Source of the DNA: Brachionus koreanus
Lineage: Eukaryota; Rotifera; Eurotatoria; Ploima; Brachionidae
Length of the DNA: 64,000 nucleotides
Direction of reading: 5' to 3'
Assembly: GCA_016987375.1 (NCBI GenBank)
Contig: PJRA01000508.1
Location: forward strand, 219,103 to 283,102
How positions within the stretch are numbered: the first letter of the stretch is position 1; each line of letters starts with the position of its first letter. The position numbers were made by a program, and so were the translations under genes. This document shows, in pieces, positions 1 through 12,192 of the stretch. A model generated the notes under the pieces. That model did no database searches. It had not been told where the DNA came from and worked only from the letters and a program-made list of their open reading frames with translations.

Positions 1-741
1 CATTTTAAAATCCATTTAATTCTAAAAAGATATATCTATTTGAAAAGACCTTTAGCCAGATCTTTTACCTTTCATAATTTGCAAAATATTCAAATCAAGA
101 TTTTAATATGATCAGAAAATCGGACAAGACTGAAATTTTACAAACTTATAAACATTCATTATTTTTTTTAAGTTTGGTTTTTGATTAGTGCATTGCATGG
201 GTCCTCTAGGCCTTCAGGTGCATCTGGTACCCTTTGAAGAGATTGTCTCCAGCCTTGATTTTTTCTTTATATTTATTATTATTAATAATGAAAATTATGA
301 ATAATTTAGTTATCTAAAACACTACATATCTTAATTTTCTGATTATCAATTCTTAAAATAATATAAAAATACTACAAAAAATGTATTTTTTTAGGCATGT
401 TTGAAAAAAAACGAATATTTAATATTTGTACCAAAATTTGTACCAGTATCTATTTGTGTAAGATAAATATTCTCTAAAAAATTTGGGACGATTAGACTAA
501 CCAAAAAGTTTTAAGACTAAAAAATTATATTAAAAAAGTATCTTAAGATCAACCCCTATCAATTAGAGGTATTCATCATTAATTTTTTGTCTTAGGTATT
601 TTTTAAAGATTAATAATTAAGCTATCTAAAAATCTTTAAAACACAAGTAATGCATTACTTGATTTAAAAAAAATCTAAACAAAACTTGGACAATTTATTT
701 TTATTTATGACATTAGTTTCCATTTGCCATTTCTATAGTTC
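1..741. other. AT-rich DNA without a recognised gene
   Basis: No supported gene. A GC-richer patch at about 185-260 is open on the minus strand and would encode a peptide containing RVPDAPEGLEDPCNALI. It looks like a piece of coding sequence, possibly a transposon tail, but I do not recognise it. Confidence 0.35.
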
Positions 742-1330
742 TTACTCTTTTATTAAAACTTTTGCTTTTTTAACCTCTTCCATCTTAATCTTTTCAAAGC
801 TTTGAGTAATTTCATATTTTAATTCCTCTTGACTTGAATCAGACTTTATACGTATATTTGATACCACTGCATTCCAAAAGTAAAAATTTAATAGATTTAG
901 ATCTGGTGAATTTGCAGGCCAATGATCTTTATCAAGGAATTTAAACATATGATTCTTACATCATTTTTGAGTTCTGTTTGAAGTATAAGCTTTAGCTCCA
1001 TCTTGTTGGAAAACAAATTTGGTTGTGCCTAGCAATCTCAAACCTTCTCTTTTTGCAATGGAAGAATCCGTCTTTTGTAATAGCAAGAATCTATTTTTAT
1101 CCCAAAATCCAAAACAGAAAATCAATTTTTATTATAAAATTTCTTTTGAATGAATTAACCTTTTTCAACAAAATAAGGTTTTGTTGGACCTTTTACCCAA
1201 ATTTAGTCTATAAATTTGATTAAAATTATATGAATTAAAAAAAATATCAAAATTAAATTGCACAGTTTTTGCATGAACTGAATTTGGATGATACATAACA
1301 TAACTTTTATCAGTTGATACATTTTGCATA
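742..1330 (-). pseudogene. Degenerate mariner-like transposase fragment
   Basis: Read on the minus strand, the DNA encodes the catalytic half of a Tc1/mariner-type DDE transposase. A segment ending in FVFQQDGAKAYTSNRTQK (about 1070-964) is followed by an in-frame stop, then continues in the same frame as HWPANSPDLN (about 927-898) and a C-terminal tail. QQDGA.A.TS and W..NSPDLN are the family's signature around the second and third catalytic acids. Upstream, a mariner-like stretch WVKGPTKPYFVEKG (about 1199-1158) lies in another frame, so at least one frameshift and several stops are present. It cannot encode active transposase. Ends and terminal inverted repeats are not recognisable, so the element limits are approximate. 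Confidence 0.85.
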
Positions 1331-2039
1331 ACGGCTTTTAGACTCCAAGAAAAAAAGTTATTTTAATTTTAAATTTTTGTTTTTGTTTTTTGTTCCAAAA
1401 TTCACAATGCCGCTTTTGATGCTGATCGACACTGTGAATTATTAATATGAAGAATGCACTAGAATTTTTGCATAGAATGCCAGATTATCAGATTTTTTAG
1501 ATCTGTTACATTTGCAGAGCTTCAAAAGAATATTTTTGATTAATGAATTGTATATTTTGCACCATCTAGCATTTACCAAACCAATTTTTAACTTATAGAG
1601 CTACACTAAACTACTAAAGCATGATAAAATTAAAATATATGTGAAAGTTTTGAATCCTTTTTTTCGATTTTTAAATTAAGTTTTTTTTTATGGAAAAAAT
1701 AAGGACAGACTTTGCGAACAGATGTTCACGCCTAGGCACTGAAAAATTAATTAAAAAAATTATTTAAATCATTTATTGAAAAAAAAATTATTTAAAGCTT
1801 ACAAAAATCTAAGTAACTGTTTTTAAGTTTTAGCCATTAAAGCAAAGGCTAATATGTATAAATGTTATGGTATTGTAATGTTAATGTAATGTTACAATTC
1901 CTATTAATTTTAATAATCTTGATTGTTTCCGATTAAGAAACTAAAATTGAAATTTTCTCTATATTGGTTACTTAAATTAGTTAGACAATAATTGGATTTA
2001 AAAATCTGAGAATAATCATTATGATAGTCTGTGAAAGAT
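1331..2039. other. AT-rich DNA, nothing recognised
   Basis: No open frame with family resemblance. The part next to the mariner fossil may be the eroded N-terminal half of that element, but no helix-turn-helix motif can be read. Confidence 0.4.
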
Positions 2040-3095
2040 TTTTAACAAAGTTGTAAATAGTTAGTAAATTAAAATTAAATATTGTTTTATTCTTAGCCTA
2101 GTTCCAATTTACAATTTCGATTGGAGAGCACATCTAATTTTGAACTGGAGCTGGTGATTCAACTTGTCGAGTAGTTGGCGTTAGTTGGTGATGTGGATCT
2201 ATAGAAACAGCTTGTGGGGTCGTTGATGATGAGGTTGACCCAGGTTCAGGATCCCAATAGAGATCAGCCTTCTTTTTCTGTTCTACTTTAAGTATGACTC
2301 TTACCCCGACTTGAATTGGACGCTCACGTACCCTAAATCTCATGTCAAAGTCACTTTTCATTTTTATTTTGGTTTACGGTCATTTGTTCTAGCTTTTTTG
2401 TGAAACTGCATTAATTCGTTGAAGTTAAGCTTTAGGATTTCGGGTAGAAATCCGAAATCGCAATACTTGACCAAGGTTCTTCGTGAAACTTTATCCTTCA
2501 TCGTTTGCTCTTGGCCAACGTGGTGTTATACCACGATGTATAAAGCCCATCTGTTTTGAGTACTCGGCGAACTGGTAAGATTGAAATGGAGGACCTTTAT
2601 CGGTCTTGTACTTTAATGGGACACCAAGTATTGCGAAAAAGTGGTCTAGTACCTTTTTAGTATCTACGAAGTTGGTTGACCTGATTTTATCGACTGCTAT
2701 CCATCTACTGTAGTCATCGTGGTTGACTAAGTAGTATGTAACGTCTGATATTCGACCAAAGAAGTCACCACTGACTTCTTGCCATGGCCCGTCTGGAATT
2801 TTTGACGGTTTCAGTCGTGCAAATTGAGTTTTGCTTGCTGTTGTTTGGCATCCGATGCAAGACTTGATAGTTTCTTCTACCATTCTGGATGGAAACCATA
2901 CTTTTGAGCAAATCTGGGCCTTTGTTTTCACAATACCTTGGTGACCTTGGTGCGCAAGTTGAATGGTTTTCTTTCGTAGGTTCTTTGGTACGATGACTCT
3001 TTTGCCTCTAAGTAGTACCCCGTTTTCGGTCTGGCATACTTCGCTTGCTACGTGAGAGTAACTTTCTGAGTTTATGGAAGTTAACGATTTTTTTG
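2040..3095 (-). pseudogene. Ty3/gypsy retrotransposon remnant: integrase and 3' end
   Basis: Minus-strand remnant of a Ty3/gypsy polyprotein 3' end. About 3060-2840 reads as the integrase zinc-binding module (LAHQGHQGIVKTKAQICSK...CIGCQ, an H..H..C..C pattern). It is followed by the catalytic core with FGRISDVTYYLVNHDDYSRW and TDKGPPFQS, and ending near WPRANDEG at 2491. A stop codon replaces the next residue, but the frame then resumes a typical SFTKNLGQV stretch. Further down, 2361-2134 encodes the basic C-terminal tail (VGVRVILKVEQKKKADLYWDPEP). No reverse transcriptase or RNase H precedes it. About 2040-2130 resembles DNA at 57.9 kb and is probably the start of the 3' untranslated/LTR region. 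Non-functional. Confidence 0.87.
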
Positions 3096-5230
3096 CCTAG
3101 CCATGATTTAAATGATTACAGTTTTTAATCTGCGTTTGTCTCCGAGATAATCTCTTCCATTGAAAATGCGTATGGTCTAGCATATTCAAATTAAAAAGAA
3201 AATATAAAAATTTGATATCAAATTTATTTGTATCTAAAATAATAATAAAATAATATATAAAACAAGGAGTGGAAACACTCCTTGTTAAAATTGTCACTCC
3301 TTGTTAAAATTTTTTGATGATGCTATTAAATTTAGCTGTCTATAATTATTTTTAACGATTAAAATTCAAAAAAACGATTTTTGACATTTATTTTTAACTT
3401 TATTATTTTATATAGCAAGACAAGACAATATAAAAATACTCATCATCTTATAAAATTCTTCGTATCCTATAAATATATCTAAATGTATAAATAATCAAAT
3501 ATTTTTTTTTTCCTTGCAATAGACTTTTTTTTAATCAATCGCTTTAATAATAAAAATATCATTAAAAAAGAAGAAGCTGATATCCAAAATTTCGAAGATA
3601 AAATACTTTTAAAAAAGTAAAAAAGTATTTTTACCGACCTTAAAAACCAATTGATGAATATCAAAGGCATATTTTATACACCTTGTTAATCATTATGTAA
3701 AAAGGGAATTTTCTGAAACTTATTTACTATAAACGAAATAAAAATTTAGTTTAATTTTTGTTACATTGCTTTAAATTCTTCAACAATTCAAAAATTTTGA
3801 TTAACTTAGAATTTAAAATTCTGATTTTTTAAGAATATACTCAATTTGAGAATATGGCTTTTAATTTTATAGCATTTTTTGGGAGTTAAATTTTGCGCTA
3901 TTAATTTAATTTTTTAAAAATTAAGAATCCTATAGCTCTTTTTTATCAATTATCCATACAATCAATTAATATTTTTTAAATGATATTTAATGTTTTGGCG
4001 CCTTTTTTGAACCAATTTGAAAACTTTTAATCAAAAAAGACTGTTGCTATGTTTATTTAATTGTTTAACAGAAATAAACTAACTCCTCCTAACCTCATAT
4101 ACAAATCTTTTAACATGACGAAGATTTTTTTCCAGTACAACCATTGTAAAAAAAAAAAGTATTTTATAAATATAGTTGTGAAATATAGTTGTGAATAATA
4201 GAAAATAAACTCAATTAAATTTTTTTTAAAATGAATCTAATTTTATTTTTTAATTTATGAATTTTTTTTTGTTTTTTAAATATTTTTTTACGAGGTTTTT
4301 CTCAATTTTCTAAAATAGATTTTATATTTTTTTAATTTAAAAAACAAAGATAAAAAAATCAATTCATTAATAGTGTTTTTTTTATTACTTAAAGAAAATT
4401 TATTTTCATAATATTGGATTGAAAGTGATACGTTTCATGTTAAACTAAGCAAATGTTATAGTTCAACACTATATTTTGAATAAAAATAGAAAAAATTTCC
4501 ATTTTTTTTGATATTTAAATATTTTAAAATATGAAAATTCTATTGAAAGTACATTTAGTGTTTCTTTGTATAAATGAACTTTAAAGAATGCTCTTCTATA
4601 TTTTTTCTATAAAGCCAAAATTGTTTTACGATTTCATACAACTCTTTACAACTCTCATTTTGATTTAGAATTCAAATTAATAAATTTACATGATTTTTAA
4701 CCCTTTAGCTAGAATTAATTTTTGATCTTGATTTCATTGCTGAATTCCCATCGTCCTGTTATAAATTCATTTGTTTTTTCATTTAAGAATTTAAGCTCTA
4801 ATCCATTATGATATATTTTTTGCTTATAAATTTTAGTTTTAATAAGTTTCTAGTTGAAGTAAACAATATTTTCAATAGTAAAAAGCTTGAGTTTTCGCTC
4901 TTTTACCTTTATATTAGTTTCTTTTTCGTTTTATTTTTTTTTCATTTTTTTTCAATTAAATTGATATTTAAGTTCCTCACTAAAATTTCAGAATATGCTT
5001 GATTTTAAAAAACATTTCAATGTTTTAATTGAATACCTAGGTCTGAAAGAAATACAACTTTTTAAAGGATTGATTAGTTAAAAATTAAACATCAATAACA
5101 TTTCAATTAATTGTTGATTTTATTTGCCAAAATAAAAAGAAAGTGAAAATTTTATCAAAAAATTTCAAATTTTTGTACTTGTTAAGATTTTTATAGCAAT
5201 TTAGATACGAAGACTTCTTGCTCTCAGGCA
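3096..5230. other. Long AT-rich gene-free stretch
   Basis: More than 2 kb of very AT-rich sequence with no gene or recognisable element. Short open frames here encode only Phe/Leu/Ile/Lys-rich strings typical of chance frames in AT-rich DNA. Confidence 0.5.
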
Positions 5231-5434
5231 AACTAAAATTTTTGATCAAAATTCATTTTTCAAAAAAGATCAAAAGATTTTAAATGCGCAATTAAATTTA
5301 ATCGCAGATTTTTGAATTTTGTAGCATTTCAAAGCTATATTTTTAGACTTCTGAAAAAGAATTGTAATTTATAAAAATGCATTAAAATTTAATTGCGCAT
5401 TTAAAATGTTTTGATCATTTTGAAAATTTTAGTT
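5231..5434. repeat. Imperfect inverted repeat, MITE-like
   Basis: Two arms face each other. The 32 bases at 5268-5299 match the reverse complement of 5385-5416 with one mismatch (both contain TTTAAATGCGCAATTAAATT). The arms extend outward to the AACTAAAATTTT ends at 5231 and 5434, the left arm carrying extra bases. The ~85-bp centre is unrelated. This is the architecture of a small non-autonomous DNA transposon, but no target-site duplication is evident. Confidence 0.6.
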
Positions 5435-5512
5435 TATTTAAAAGTTATAAAAGTTTTAATTTCAAAAAACGCAACAGAATGCATTATAAGAGAATTAAAC
5501 CAGTATCACATA

Positions 5513-5581
5513 ATAAAAAAATAAGCTTTATAGTTTCATTTTAATTTGATTTAAAAATGAAACTATAAAACTTATTTTTTA
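5513..5581. repeat. Near-perfect hairpin
   Basis: 5521-5542 (ATAAGCTTTATAGTTTCATT and two more T) pairs with 5554-5575 with a single mismatch. Pairing extends several more A/T bases outward. The loop is about 11 bases. It may be a hairpin transposon footprint or the product of a replication inversion; it lies about 0.26 kb downstream of the ankyrin gene's stop codon. Confidence 0.6.
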
Positions 5582-5843
5582 AACTTATTTTCCTAGACAT
5601 ATCATTTTTTATTTTTAAATGTTTTTTTCTGGTCACAAATCAGATAAGATACAAAAAAAATTGATAGTTTTAGTTATGGTTTGAATGAATTTAAAAGAAG
5701 TTAATTTTTAAAAATAAAGTTTTTAATTTTAATCTAAATTAGAACATTTAAAAAAAAAGAACAATCCAAAGCCTAAATTTCTTCATCTCGATACGGGAGG
5801 TAATTTAACAAGCAGAACTAGAATTAAATGTTTGCATTTATTT

Positions 5844-8800
5844 CTACATTTTAAGTGCTTCATCGTTTCCAATTATCGGTCCTATTAAATTCTTGCGTCC
5901 TTTGCCAAATGTGGCCTAAAAAATAAATTATTTTTAGATTAAAAAATTCACTTATAAAAAAATATCTTACTTTTTTTTTGTTAACTCTAACATTATAAAT
6001 TATTTGCTTATCAGATGAAATAGTGTTTTCAGACAAACTTGGTTCATCATCATTATTGCCCATTGTTTGACTCGTAGGATCCGTTTCGGTAATACTTTGA
6101 GTCAAATTTTCTAAATGAGATGTATTCAAGCCATTGTGATGATGTGGAGCTTTGATCGGCTCTAATTTTTTCCTATCACTATGACTCTTAGACGTTTTTT
6201 GTCGTATAAATTGACCCTCATTGCTGCTTGCAATTTCAGAATTTTTGTCCAAAGGTTGCAATCGTCTACTGTATATTCGTTTTTTGTCCGGATGAGCTGA
6301 GACTTCTCTCGGGGTGCTGGTTGGCGAATCTTTGCGGGAGCCAAGTTTTTGCCCAGATATAACCAAGTCAAGATTAGCAGAAGAATTTGTATCTTGATTC
6401 GAACATCCGCTTACAAATTGTGTAGCTTGTTGAGCTTTTTGGCTAGCTGAACCTAGCTGAACTCGTCCACTAAATTGTCTTGGAGACGAATCGGTTACAT
6501 TTAAAAAAGTTTGAGCAAAATTCGACTGATTTTTGGATTTAAGCGGGGATTTTTGTCTTTCTAAGTTATCTTTTTGTCTAAATGGATCCCATTCGTTAAA
6601 TCTAGTCATTGTTACGGACGGATCGGACATTTGATGATGTTTGATATTTTTAACCGGGTCTCGTTCATTCTTTGTCTGTTCGGACAACCTGATGTCCATA
6701 GGCGTAGTTGGTCGTTTTGGATTGTGTTCAAAAGCAATTTTTTTGCTTTTTATTCTCGGATTGACTTGATTTTTAATTTCTGTATCACTTAGATCACTTG
6801 CAAAGCCTTCACCCTTAACTGAAGTTATGCTATAGTCTTCATCGCTCATATCTTCGACATTTAGATTGTTGCTATTTAAGCTAGTAAGAGAATTTTTGCC
6901 ATTTATTTGAGCTAGTCGATTATCGGTATTGTTCAAGCTATTGATGGAAGAGCTCTTTCTGGGTTTTATAGGTGGAGGTGCCTGAGTAACAGGAGCGTCT
7001 AATGAGGCACTTGACTCTTGAGGTCGATTGGAATAAATTCTCATATTAGCAGAGCCAGAAGAAGATATTCGAGGTGGAGCGATTGGCTTTAAAATTGGCA
7101 CTTGGCTTGGTGCGTTGTTTAAATTAGTTAGACTCGCATTCATGTACTTTTCCAAATCATCACTCGCAAGACTAGTTCTGGTAGACGCTCGACTTAGTCT
7201 TAAAGAACCACTGAGAATTCGCTCAGTCGAATTCCAACCATTGCGTAAATTAGGCCGAGTTTTTGCGCCGGTTGGAGGTGATGGTGGAATGGCGATTGTA
7301 TTTCTTAATTCATCGTTCTCCGATGAGTTTATATTGTTGAGACTTGCCGGTGCTGTTTTATTAAATTCATTGCTCATAGAATTAGTGTTTACAGGTCTTG
7401 GTGGCCGTCCAAGACCAACTTGAAATGATCTATAGAAGTTGTTTTTTGGAGTGGTTGGTGGCGCTGGTGTCAAATTAGACTCACTGCCGTTCAAACTAGA
7501 CGCTACAGAATTTTGAGAACTAGCTCCTTGCATTCGATTCTTTTTGTCATAATTTCGCAAGCAAATTTCAATAATTGAATTACAAAAAAACAAATTTCTT
7601 TTAGTGACATAATCTATTGATGATGCACCAGTTAAGTCTTTGATGTTCGGATCGGCACCATTGTCCATTAAGATTTTGATGCCCCGTGCATGACCATTCA
7701 GTGTAGACAAATGAAGAGGTGTTTGCTTTTTATTATCTCTTTCGTTTATTATATCTACACCAGACATTTCTATTATTAACTTTGAAGCCTGAATTGAACC
7801 TTGCTCAGCCGCAACATGCAAACATGTCTTGCCTTCTTTATCTCGTAATAATGCTGTTTCATTATTAATTAAAAACTTTTAAAAAAAAATAAAATTAAAA
7901 TCTCAAAAATTATTTGATCTTTGTTTTATAATAATTAAAATTGGTAATTAGAAAAAAAAGCTAAAAATTTTAATTTTTTAATTAAAAATTTTCAATTGAA
8001 CTTAGCTTTGTTAAAAAATTAAATAAAAAATTGATTAACATTTTTTTGTGAGTCAGTGAAAATTTTTTTATAAATGATTGAATTTGAGTTTTTGTGTCTA
8101 AATCTAAATCTTAATGAGTTTTATGTTGTTTTTGAATGCTGATTTTTATTTTTAAATTGCACATTGATTAGCAAAATATATTGAAATTTTTCAAAGAAAT
8201 CTTTTAGATTATTGAGATTAATCAGTTATTTGGAAAAAAAAATCTTTATTTTTTTTAGAATTATTAGTAATTGAAGAAAGATAATTAAAAATAATAAATA
8301 TTTACTTGATGAAAATTTATTTAAAAATAATTATTATTTATTTATTAAAAATATAATTTGGGTGTACACAGGTTCGTCCGAATGGCTTACGCCTTCGTTT
8401 AGAACCAATTGCTATTCAAAATTGAATTTAGGAAAAGAAAAAGAATCCTTATGTACAATTGGTGAGTTTGATGAAAGGATCCATAGGTGTTTCAATTCTT
8501 TAATTTGAATTTGCATGACTTAACTTAATAAAAATAATCAAATTGAAAAAAACTGAAGTATATGATCAAAATTTTATGATCTCAAGATATGTCGTTTAAT
8601 TTACATAATGCATAATGCACATTAATTACATGATCTTTTACAAAGAACACTGGTTAAAAGTTTTAATTATAGACATTTTCTTAATTTAAAAAAATTCAGC
8701 TTTTTTAACATATTTTAGTGCATTTTCGACCCTTTAAACCCTAACTGGTTAAAAATTTTTAACTAGTGTTCAATATAAAAAGGCATCTCTAAATTTTAAT

Positions 8801-10767
8801 AAAACATGTCTTAAAAATCAAGCAATTACGTTTTAAATATTTTAATTATTTTAGAAACTGAATGTTTACTTTAAAGAAAATATAATTTGATCACAAGCTT
8901 AAATTTGCTATGTTAAAAAACTATAAGAAAATAAAATTGAAAATGGAAAAATACTTCAAAATTCTTAAACGCCGGAGGCATTTTTCGACCCATTTTATTT
9001 GACTCGTTTTTTTAATTTTTTTTCAATGAAAAAAAATTTAAAAATAATTAAATTTATTGAATAAAAAATAAAAAAATAAATTAACGTAAAGGGATTCAAA
9101 AGACCTCTCCCGCCTTTGAATGTTAAGAATAGATAGAATACAATAGATTAAAAATTTTAATTTTTTTTTTATATCAAAAACTAGACTTTTTATTTTTAGC
9201 TTTGTGAAATTCGGAACAACATCAGATAAAAAAGAAAAAATTTTCAAAATTCATTTAACTTTTTCTAATAGTAAAAACTGTAAAACACAGTTGTGTATAT
9301 GCAGCATGGTTTTTGCAACAGCTATCAAAGTCTTCTAATGATTTACAAAATATGAGCATTGTTAATTATTCTCAAAAACTTGTTCTCAGAATTTTGAAAA
9401 TCAAACCATATTTTTAATTAATTAAAATTATATATATTAATGCAAATCAATAATATTAATGCTAAATCTGACCCTAAATAAAAATATCAAATATTGCCTT
9501 TTTTTAAATCAAACAAGAAAATTGATTTTAATAACTTTTCTAGTTTTACTTGAATAGCGAATGAACCTTTAAATTTAAATTTTTAGCTTTTTATCAAATT
9601 TTTCCATTCAAACAATTAAATGACTTAGCATTAATTATTTCCTTTTCCTATAAAATTCAAAGCTCTAAAAGAATTTTTTTTCTAATTTAATTATTATTTT
9701 TTTTGTTGAAAAAAATGAAATTTATTTAAAATTTAACTTTTCGAAATAAATAAACTGTCGAAATTCAAGTTTAATTGATTATTATTTATAAAAAAACTTA
9801 CTTTTAGACATTCCAGCGGCTCATTTTTTCTGACAGCCCAATGAAGCCATGTGCGTCCGTCATTATCGACTTCCATATTAGTTAAGTCAATTTTTTTATT
9901 TACACTGCTATCATCAAATTTATTGATTAGTTTAAAATGAACCAAATGGTCCAAATGGCACGCCCACATCGATGGTGTCATGGCATCTTTGTCTTTTATG
10001 TGAATATCAGCATCATATTTTAGTAAAACTTTTAAGCAATTGATTTCTTTATTTACAACACTCCAGTGCATTGGAGCTCTATAATAACAATCTTGCGCAT
10101 TTACATTGGCTTTATGTTCAAGTAATAGTTCAACCATTTCAGGTTTAGAATTGTAAACAGCCCTATGAAGACTAGTGGACGAATCCGAGGCTATATTGTT
10201 TGTGTTGGCGCCCTTCTTAAGCAACAGCTTAAGTATTTCTAGCTGATTAAATTGTACAGCGTAAGTGAGACAATCCCGAGTGAACAAATCTGTGCTATTT
10301 ACACAAGCAGGGTCTTTTTCCAATAGTGAATTAACTTTGTCTATATGTCCATCTTTGATCGCTACGATTATTGGTGGTAAAGATTTCAAATTTTCAACGG
10401 ACGATTTTGGCAAATTTTGGCGTACTTTTTGGCTTTCAACATTCAACCACTCCCATTCAAATTTGTCCGGCGCTTCTTTGAACGGAGTCAACGGGCTTAA
10501 GCTATGATCTATTGTCCATTGCAAGCTGTCTGTATTGCGATCTCGATTCTGTAACACACGATAATAAAGCTGTAGAGAGTGAAGGGCATGTAAGAGATTG
10601 TCGCGCAATCGAGCAGATGATTCTTCATCGGGAAGTTTTAGCAAAAATTCCTGAACGGTTGAAGACAATTTTTGAAAATCTTTATCAAATTTGTTTAAAT
10701 ATAAAGAATATGTTTTAATAGGCCATAATTTGACCAATTGAAAAGGTACCTCGTCTTTTGATTGCCA
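5844..10767 (-). CDS. Ankyrin-repeat protein, ANKRD55/inversin-like (5' end unresolved)
   Basis: Three exons can be joined: 9802-about 10754 (open to 10767), 5971-7875 and 5844-5915. Donors are GTAAGT and GTAAGA, and both joins keep phase 0. The protein has an unrecognised helical N-terminal region, then about eight ankyrin repeats. These include STSLHRAV, RAPMHWSV, RTWLHWAV, KTCLHVAA and QTPLHLST, the last two being in exon 2. A ~550-residue Ser/Pro/Asn-rich, probably disordered tail with PPSPP and PPPIKPRK motifs follows, ending in a conserved-looking exon-3 peptide (ATFGKGRKNLIGPIIGN). The repeat pattern resembles ANKRD55 or inversin, ciliary ankyrin proteins, but no IQ motif is seen. There is no in-frame ATG near the 5' end of the first exon, so a further upstream exon must carry the start; an AG at 10755-10756 could be its acceptor. 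Confidence 0.75.
7876..9801 (-). other. Long intron of the ankyrin gene
   Basis: A 1.9-kb intron (GTAAGT..AAAAG) in a window where most introns are near 50 bp. It holds no recognisable gene. A GC-richer island at about 8355-8410 stands out from the surrounding A/T runs and may be a transposon scrap. Confidence 0.6.
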
Positions 10768-11740
10768 TTACATCATAAGTAAAAAAGCACGTAAATCTAA
10801 ATTTAAAAGACGAAAATTTTTAAATTTTAAAAATGGTTAGTTTTTAAAAAATTTTATTTTTTTTCATAGAATTTAACATTTATGTTAGCAGGAGGGGGCA
10901 ATTTGTGGTAAATCTTTTTTTTTCTGAAAAATAATTTAGCTTTTTTTATTAAGCGATAAAAACATCAAACGAAATACATAAATACTGCAACCCAGCAACC
11001 GAATTAGTTCACCTTCTTTCTTTTTCACGAGCTCAAATTTATAATTGAAAATAAATTATCAGTCTATGTAAATTATTTTTATTTTGGTTGATAAGGACGA
11101 CTAAAAAACAAAATTATATCAAGGTGTTACTAAACAACCTGTTTATTGAGCTTTGTTTGAATGAAGACCTAAAATATGGTTAAATATTTTCATTTAGTTT
11201 AAGACGACTGAATAGCTAAAAAAATTGTTGATTTTTTTTTTCAATAATAAACAATTCCTGTTTTGTCTATTTAAATTTTAATTCAAACATCCCCGAGCAA
11301 ATAGATTTAAATGAACCAAGAAATCAAAGACAAAATAGACCTATTGCTCCGCTATAATTAAATACAAGTTTAAAAAAAAGAAGTTTATTTTAATAAAAAT
11401 TTTTTAAAAATTGAATAATTCAACTATTAAAAAAAGAGTAATTTTTAGCTTTTTAAAAGCTCTTTGAATTAATTATAAAATATTAAAAAAAAAGATTTTA
11501 TTTTTAAGGCATCTTATTTACATCAATTGTTTTTAATTTAGAGCTTCTTAATTTATTTTCTTAAATGTAACCGACATCATTGAAAATAAATAAAATTCTG
11601 TTCATCAAACAACATGCTTTTTTTTCAACTCTAGTCGCCATTTTTACTTAGACTATAACTAAAATCAGCTAACGAGAAAAAAATTTTTTAATAAATAAAG
11701 GCTTTAGATTTTTTTTTTTTTTAAATTAAAACTGAACTTT
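10768..11740. other. AT-rich DNA, may contain the missing first exon of the ankyrin gene
   Basis: No independent gene seen. The start codon exon of the minus-strand ankyrin gene should lie in or beyond this stretch; I could not choose between several short ATG-containing segments. Confidence 0.35.
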
Positions 11741-11749
11741 CCTTTTTTT

Positions 11750-12192
11750 GAACTTCATGAAGACATATCGATCCTAGAGTGAACAGTCTTGGCATGGTTT
11801 TTTAAAACCTTCGGGCCGATATTGCTCAGGCAGGGGTGAATTTTTTTCGAGTTGCCTAAGATTTTTACCTAACATATAATTCTGTACCATATTGGCATAA
11901 TGAGATGTCAGGCCAAAATACATAATTGCAATCCTGATAATATTCTTTAATCATTGGTTTAAGTCGTTTCTTAATACACTTTCCAAGATAGATATGTTGA
12001 TTGACCGCTAAACCACAAGTTACAAAATATGATTCGCTTATTCAGCGTTGTGAAATAGACCATTAATTTCTCTTCAATTTTTTTAACGTACTTGTTCTTA
12101 GCATTCTCCAGCGTCTTGCTAACATTACTGCTATAAAAATATCATTCCCTGGCAGCGCAGTTTTTCTAAAAGTGAAATATGATTGATCATCA
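11750..12192 (-). pseudogene. Second, distinct mariner-type transposase fossil
   Basis: Minus-strand translation begins DDQSYFTF (about 12191), continues with GNDIF, then SGLAVNQ-like and IYLGKCIKKRLKPMI. It then reads YQDCNYVFWPD (about 11940), where the second catalytic Asp belongs, and after a frameshift SHYANMVQNYMLGKNL and a PEQYRPEGF stretch corresponding to the usual N.P..RPIE region. Several stops and at least two frameshifts are present. The DDxSYFTL / VFWPDLA.SHYA pattern belongs to a different mariner subgroup from the fossil at 0.7-1.3 kb. Confidence 0.8.

Noticed and set aside
4808..5002. Short Phe/Leu-rich frames in the AT-rich spacers (also near 3.2, 3.6, 9.1, 21.5 and 36.3 kb)
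   Set aside because: Composition-driven open frames without homology, start context or splice support.
8355..8410. Possible tRNA or small RNA (GGTTCGTCC) in the long ankyrin-gene intron
   Set aside because: No stems or box A at the proper distance; only a local GC-rich island.
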